A stretch of DNA of 64,000 nucleotides, from assembly GCF_020907275.1 (NCBI RefSeq), contig NZ_JAJJWI010000001.1, positions 114,151 through 178,150 on the forward strand, given 5' to 3'. A program made the translations under genes and the position numbers. Every line of letters starts with the position of its first letter. Position 1 is the first letter of the stretch. The notes beneath the pieces were generated by a model that ran no database searches, was not told the DNA's origin, and saw only the letters and a list, made by a program, of their open reading frames with translations. This document shows, piece by piece, positions 61,391 through 64,000 of this stretch. Source of the stretch: Pontibacter silvestris. Lineage in GTDB: Bacteria; Bacteroidota; Bacteroidia; Cytophagales; Hymenobacteraceae.

Positions 61391-63316
61391 CTAAATAGTT
61401 GTGGTATAGGTGGCTTCGTTGCCTGCGTTATCTTTTACTTTCAGAACAACCTCACCTGACAAAGATATATTTTTATTGATTTTTTCAGAGTAAATAGTAG
61501 CTGTTTTATGTTCGTACTTCATCAGCAGCCACTGCCCGTTTATGTAAGCATTAAAAGAATTGATACCAGACAGGTCATCGCCGATACGGAATTTAATCTG
61601 ATCTTTACTCTTACTTAATAGCCTTATAGTAGGCGCTTTAACGTCTTCTAATACTCTGAACTTACCCATATTGCGGGTTGTAAAGGTAATTCGGTTCCCG
61701 TTCCATGTGCCGCCCTGATACCCACGGCCTCTGCCATTGTTTCCTAAAAAGTATACTGCAGCTTTAGACTTGTCTGTTATAGGTGTTTCTGGTGCTATAG
61801 TAACTTTAATGGCCTTAAGTAGTGGTGTAAAATAGTCTCCTATAGTATACACATCACCCTCTTTCTTTGTTTGGAAATATAGTGTGTCATAAAGCGACTC
61901 TTTTGAAAAGAGCGCATGCAGAAAGCTGTTAGAATAACTGATTTCCTTGCCTGAAGGAATTACTGCATCAAACTCAGGTATGTTTCTGCTTATGCCACAG
62001 AAGCTGATTGAATCTGGCACTCCGGCACGCAAATCGTAAAGGCACACAGAGGTTGAGTTCTTGGTATAACTTGGCACCAGGTCATAACGCTTATCCCCCA
62101 GAAACAACTCTACATTGCGGGGTGTGCTGCTGGTGTCGGTTGCATTTACCTGTAATACGTTGCCCACTAGCTCAAATCCTAACTGTGGCTGTTTTACGCT
62201 TTTAGCCAACGTTTTGGTAAAGGCAGGCTTTTGCCCTTTTATTATAAAGCTAAGTGTAGAGGTATTATCATAAGAGTCTTTCGCCTCTATACGAATCTGG
62301 TAAACAGAGTCTGGTTTAATACTCAGCTTACCTTGCCGGGCATTGGTGTTGTAAAGAGGCAGGTCGTTTCCATCGTCTACAAAAGCTTTCTGAAAGGTAC
62401 GGCCACGGCGCTTATACATCTCGTAGTTTATGTGCTGCGACACCTGCCGGGACAGTTCAAATGGTACTGCCTCTATCAGATGGTGGTAAGCAGGCTTGTT
62501 GTTGGCATATAGTGTTACTTCCTGCGTTCCGTTTCTGTTGGAGGCTCCATCGTACCTGTCTGTTGTCTGGAGTTCTAACCCCAGTAAGCCATGCGCATAA
62601 ACGGTGTCGGCAATTATGTAGCTGTTGCCTTTTTTAACAGGTGTAAATTCAGCACGGCCAAATTCGTTGTTTACACGGCCGTGTATATTGAGCGTCTGAA
62701 TTCCTAAGCTGAATATATCAGGAGGAGTGGTGTCTATAATTTCAGAGAACTTGTAGCGGAGCGGGTTGTACAGCTTATCTTTATCGTCACGAATTTCGAA
62801 GTGCAGGTGTGGGCCACCTGAACCACCAGTGTTACCTGACAAGGCTATGACATCGCCTTTTTTTACAGGGAACATACTGGGCTCCGGGAAAAGCTCCAGC
62901 TCAAATGTCTGTTTCTCATACTGCTGCTGTAGCATGTAGTTTGCCAGTGGCTCGTAATAAGCCGAAAGGTGCGCATAAGTCGTTGTTAACCCATTAGGGT
63001 GCGTAACATAGATAATGTTGCCGTAGCCATAAGTAGACTGCTTTACCCTCGAAATATAGCCGTCGGCTGCTGCATGAACATCTAGCCCTATTCGTTGATC
63101 TGTTTTAATGTCCAGACCTCCATGAAAGTGGTTAGAACGTATTTCGCCCATGGAGCCTGATAAGTAGTTTCGTTCACCGGGCTTAATCGGGAACATAAAA
63201 TAACCTGGCGTAGGTGTTTGCTGTGCGGCAAGGCTCAGCGAGGTAAAAGCACTAAGTACGAATAGTGATAAGCGTTTATTTAATTTCAAAGTCCAGCAGT
63301 TTTTTGTCTTCCACAT
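61391..63316 (-). CDS. M23-family zinc metallopeptidase, exported
   Basis: A peptidoglycan-endopeptidase-type protein of 641 residues. The LytM/M23 domain (about 40-195) is complete: zinc ligands in HFHGGLDIKT (His and Asp) and HLHFEIRDD, with THPNGLTTTYAHLS between. The large C-terminal part (about 200-641) is beta-rich, with Ig-like segments such as DSYDNTSTLSFIIKG and LRLLSKSKDQIKFRIGDDLSG, and ends in KDNAGNEATY. The ATG at 63316 overlaps the upstream gene by 41 nt; a TTG at 63289 would give a more compact signal peptide (KLNKRLSLFVLSAF). Cross-link cleavage in the periplasm is the expected role. Confidence 0.92.
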   Translation of the reverse strand: MWKTKNCWTLKLNKRLSLFVLSAFTSLSLAAQQTPTPGYFMFPIKPGERNYLSGSMGEIRSNHFHGGLDIKTDQRIGLDVHAAADGYISRVKQSTYGYGNIIYVTHPNGLTTTYAHLSAYYEPLANYMLQQQYEKQTFELELFPEPSMFPVKKGDVIALSGNTGGSGGPHLHFEIRDDKDKLYNPLRYKFSEIIDTTPPDIFSLGIQTLNIHGRVNNEFGRAEFTPVKKGNSYIIADTVYAHGLLGLELQTTDRYDGASNRNGTQEVTLYANNKPAYHHLIEAVPFELSRQVSQHINYEMYKRRGRTFQKAFVDDGNDLPLYNTNARQGKLSIKPDSVYQIRIEAKDSYDNTSTLSFIIKGQKPAFTKTLAKSVKQPQLGFELVGNVLQVNATDTSSTPRNVELFLGDKRYDLVPSYTKNSTSVCLYDLRAGVPDSISFCGISRNIPEFDAVIPSGKEISYSNSFLHALFSKESLYDTLYFQTKKEGDVYTIGDYFTPLLKAIKVTIAPETPITDKSKAAVYFLGNNGRGRGYQGGTWNGNRITFTTRNMGKFRVLEDVKAPTIRLLSKSKDQIKFRIGDDLSGINSFNAYINGQWLLMKYEHKTATIYSEKINKNISLSGEVVLKVKDNAGNEATYTTTI

Positions 63317-63887
63317 ACCCTTCTAATCTGTCTCCAATCTGCACAGGGCTTACACCTTCTGGCGTGCCTGTAAAAATAATATCTCCTTTTTTAAGTGTGA
63401 TAAAGCGTGAGATGTAAGCAATAATGTCATCAAATGTGTTCAGCATCATTTTAGTATTGCCTTGCTGCCTTGTCTCTCCGTTCACATCCAGCTTAAAGCT
63501 GATGTTCTGCAGGTCAGGGAACAGGTCCAGCGGAAGAAACTCTGAAACAGGGGCAGAGCCGTTAAAGCCTTTGGCCAGTGTCCAGGGAAGCCCTTTTGCT
63601 TTTGCTTTAGCTTGAATGTCGCGTGCTGTGAAATCTACACCTAAACCTATGGCATCATAGTACTTGTGGGCAAACTTCTTGTCAATGCTTTTGCCTTCTT
63701 TGCTGATGCGCAGAATCAGTTCTATCTCGTGATGAATGTCCTGGCTAAAGTCCGGATAGTAAAAAGGCTCGTTATTGCGCAAAACAGCTGTATCAGGTTT
63801 AAAAAAAATGACAGGTTCATCGGGTACTTCATTTTGTAACTCTGCAATATGTGCAGCATAGTTTCGCCCAATGGCTAATATCTTCAT
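63276..63887 (-). CDS. Fumarylacetoacetate hydrolase-family protein
   Basis: A single FAH domain of 203 residues, the size of acylpyruvases and oxaloacetate tautomerases. Motifs: ILAIGRNYAAHI, FFKPDTAV, the metal ligands in IHHEIELIL and LGVDFTARDIQ, then LAKGFNGSAPVS and KGDIIFTGTPEGVSPVQIGD. It cleaves or isomerises small beta-diketo acids; the precise substrate cannot be assigned. It is the first gene of a probable FAH-M23-bcp operon. Confidence 0.93.
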   Translation of the reverse strand: MKILAIGRNYAAHIAELQNEVPDEPVIFFKPDTAVLRNNEPFYYPDFSQDIHHEIELILRISKEGKSIDKKFAHKYYDAIGLGVDFTARDIQAKAKAKGLPWTLAKGFNGSAPVSEFLPLDLFPDLQNISFKLDVNGETRQQGNTKMMLNTFDDIIAYISRFITLKKGDIIFTGTPEGVSPVQIGDRLEGYVEDKKLLDFEIK

Positions 63888-63919
63888 ATAGTAGTTTGTT
63901 TATGTTTTGTTCTAAAGTT

Positions 63920-63927
63920 CAAAAATA
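63920..63927 (-). promoter_or_regulatory. Candidate promoter -7 element for the FAH-family gene
   Basis: Leftward TATTTTTG, a full TAnnTTTG match 33 nt before the start codon, with CTG (one change from TTG) 19 nt upstream at 63947-63949. Positions 63950-64000 contain nothing recognisable. Confidence 0.45.
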
Positions 63928-64000
63928 GGCTTTCTATTGGTTTGTGCAGAAAAAAGTTAGCATTTGTAGCCGAATTGATGGTAAAATCTGTCATCTTTCT

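Noticed and set aside
1..64000. CRISPR arrays, insertion sequences, phage genes or a defence island
   Set aside because: No direct-repeat array, transposase, integrase, restriction or toxin-antitoxin pair was recognised on either strand.

Overview
The window is chromosomal DNA from a member of the Bacteroidota, most likely order Cytophagales near Pontibacter/Hymenobacteraceae (inference; no 16S rRNA is present). The evidence is a SusC/SusD pair, lipoproteins with acidic residues after the lipobox cysteine, a Nudix-fold AraR-type regulator instead of an AraC-type one, promoters of the TTG-N19/20-TAnnTTTG form, almost no Shine-Dalgarno sequences, an ECF sigma/anti-sigma/Spy-like operon, a split transketolase and DUF885/PepE peptidases. 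I see no phage, insertion sequence or CRISPR.

Layout. 1-2.0 kb: an orphan response regulator converges on a soluble PAS histidine kinase. 2.0-24.6 kb: an L-arabinose/arabinan utilization island. The leftward arm is araR > araB > araD > Na+/sugar symporter > araA, with a HAD phosphatase beyond it. The rightward arm is susC > susD > three GH43 and two GH51 enzymes > aldose epimerase. A 794-bp regulatory region carrying an 18-bp perfect inverted repeat separates the arms. 24.7-25.6 kb: a DUF1684 pseudogene. 25.7-32.6 kb: an ABC exporter, a TonB-dependent receptor, tRNA-Leu(GAG) and a beta-helix lipoprotein. 32.7-41.0 kb: a very tight leftward operon encoding a 1745-residue hybrid kinase, a CheY-like protein, a small unknown, a PhnP-like hydrolase and RqcH. 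41.2-50.6 kb: housekeeping and sensing genes (miaA, pfkA, TerB-like, SLC13 permease, class III aminotransferase, double-PAS kinase, GNAT). 50.7-55.8 kb: a small stop-interrupted gene, a membrane-anchored metallo-hydrolase, two small unknowns, peptidase E and a DUF885 peptidase. 56-64 kb: the ECF operon, split transketolase genes with a vWA gene between them, bcp, an M23 peptidase and a FAH-family hydrolase.

How the arabinan genes fit together (family knowledge plus inference). A surface endo-arabinanase lipoprotein would cut arabinan, SusD/SusC would bind and import oligosaccharides, and periplasmic GH43 and GH51 enzymes would release L-arabinose. GalM would speed anomer exchange, the SSS symporter would carry the sugar in, and AraA-AraB-AraD would convert it to D-xylulose 5-phosphate. 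The split transketolase and phosphofructokinase elsewhere in the window act downstream in central metabolism but show no sign of co-regulation.

I did not find a clearly new defence or mobile system. The points most worth a second look are the large inverted repeat at the ara control region, the vWA gene wedged between transketolase halves, the operon joining a phosphorelay to RqcH, and two broken genes.
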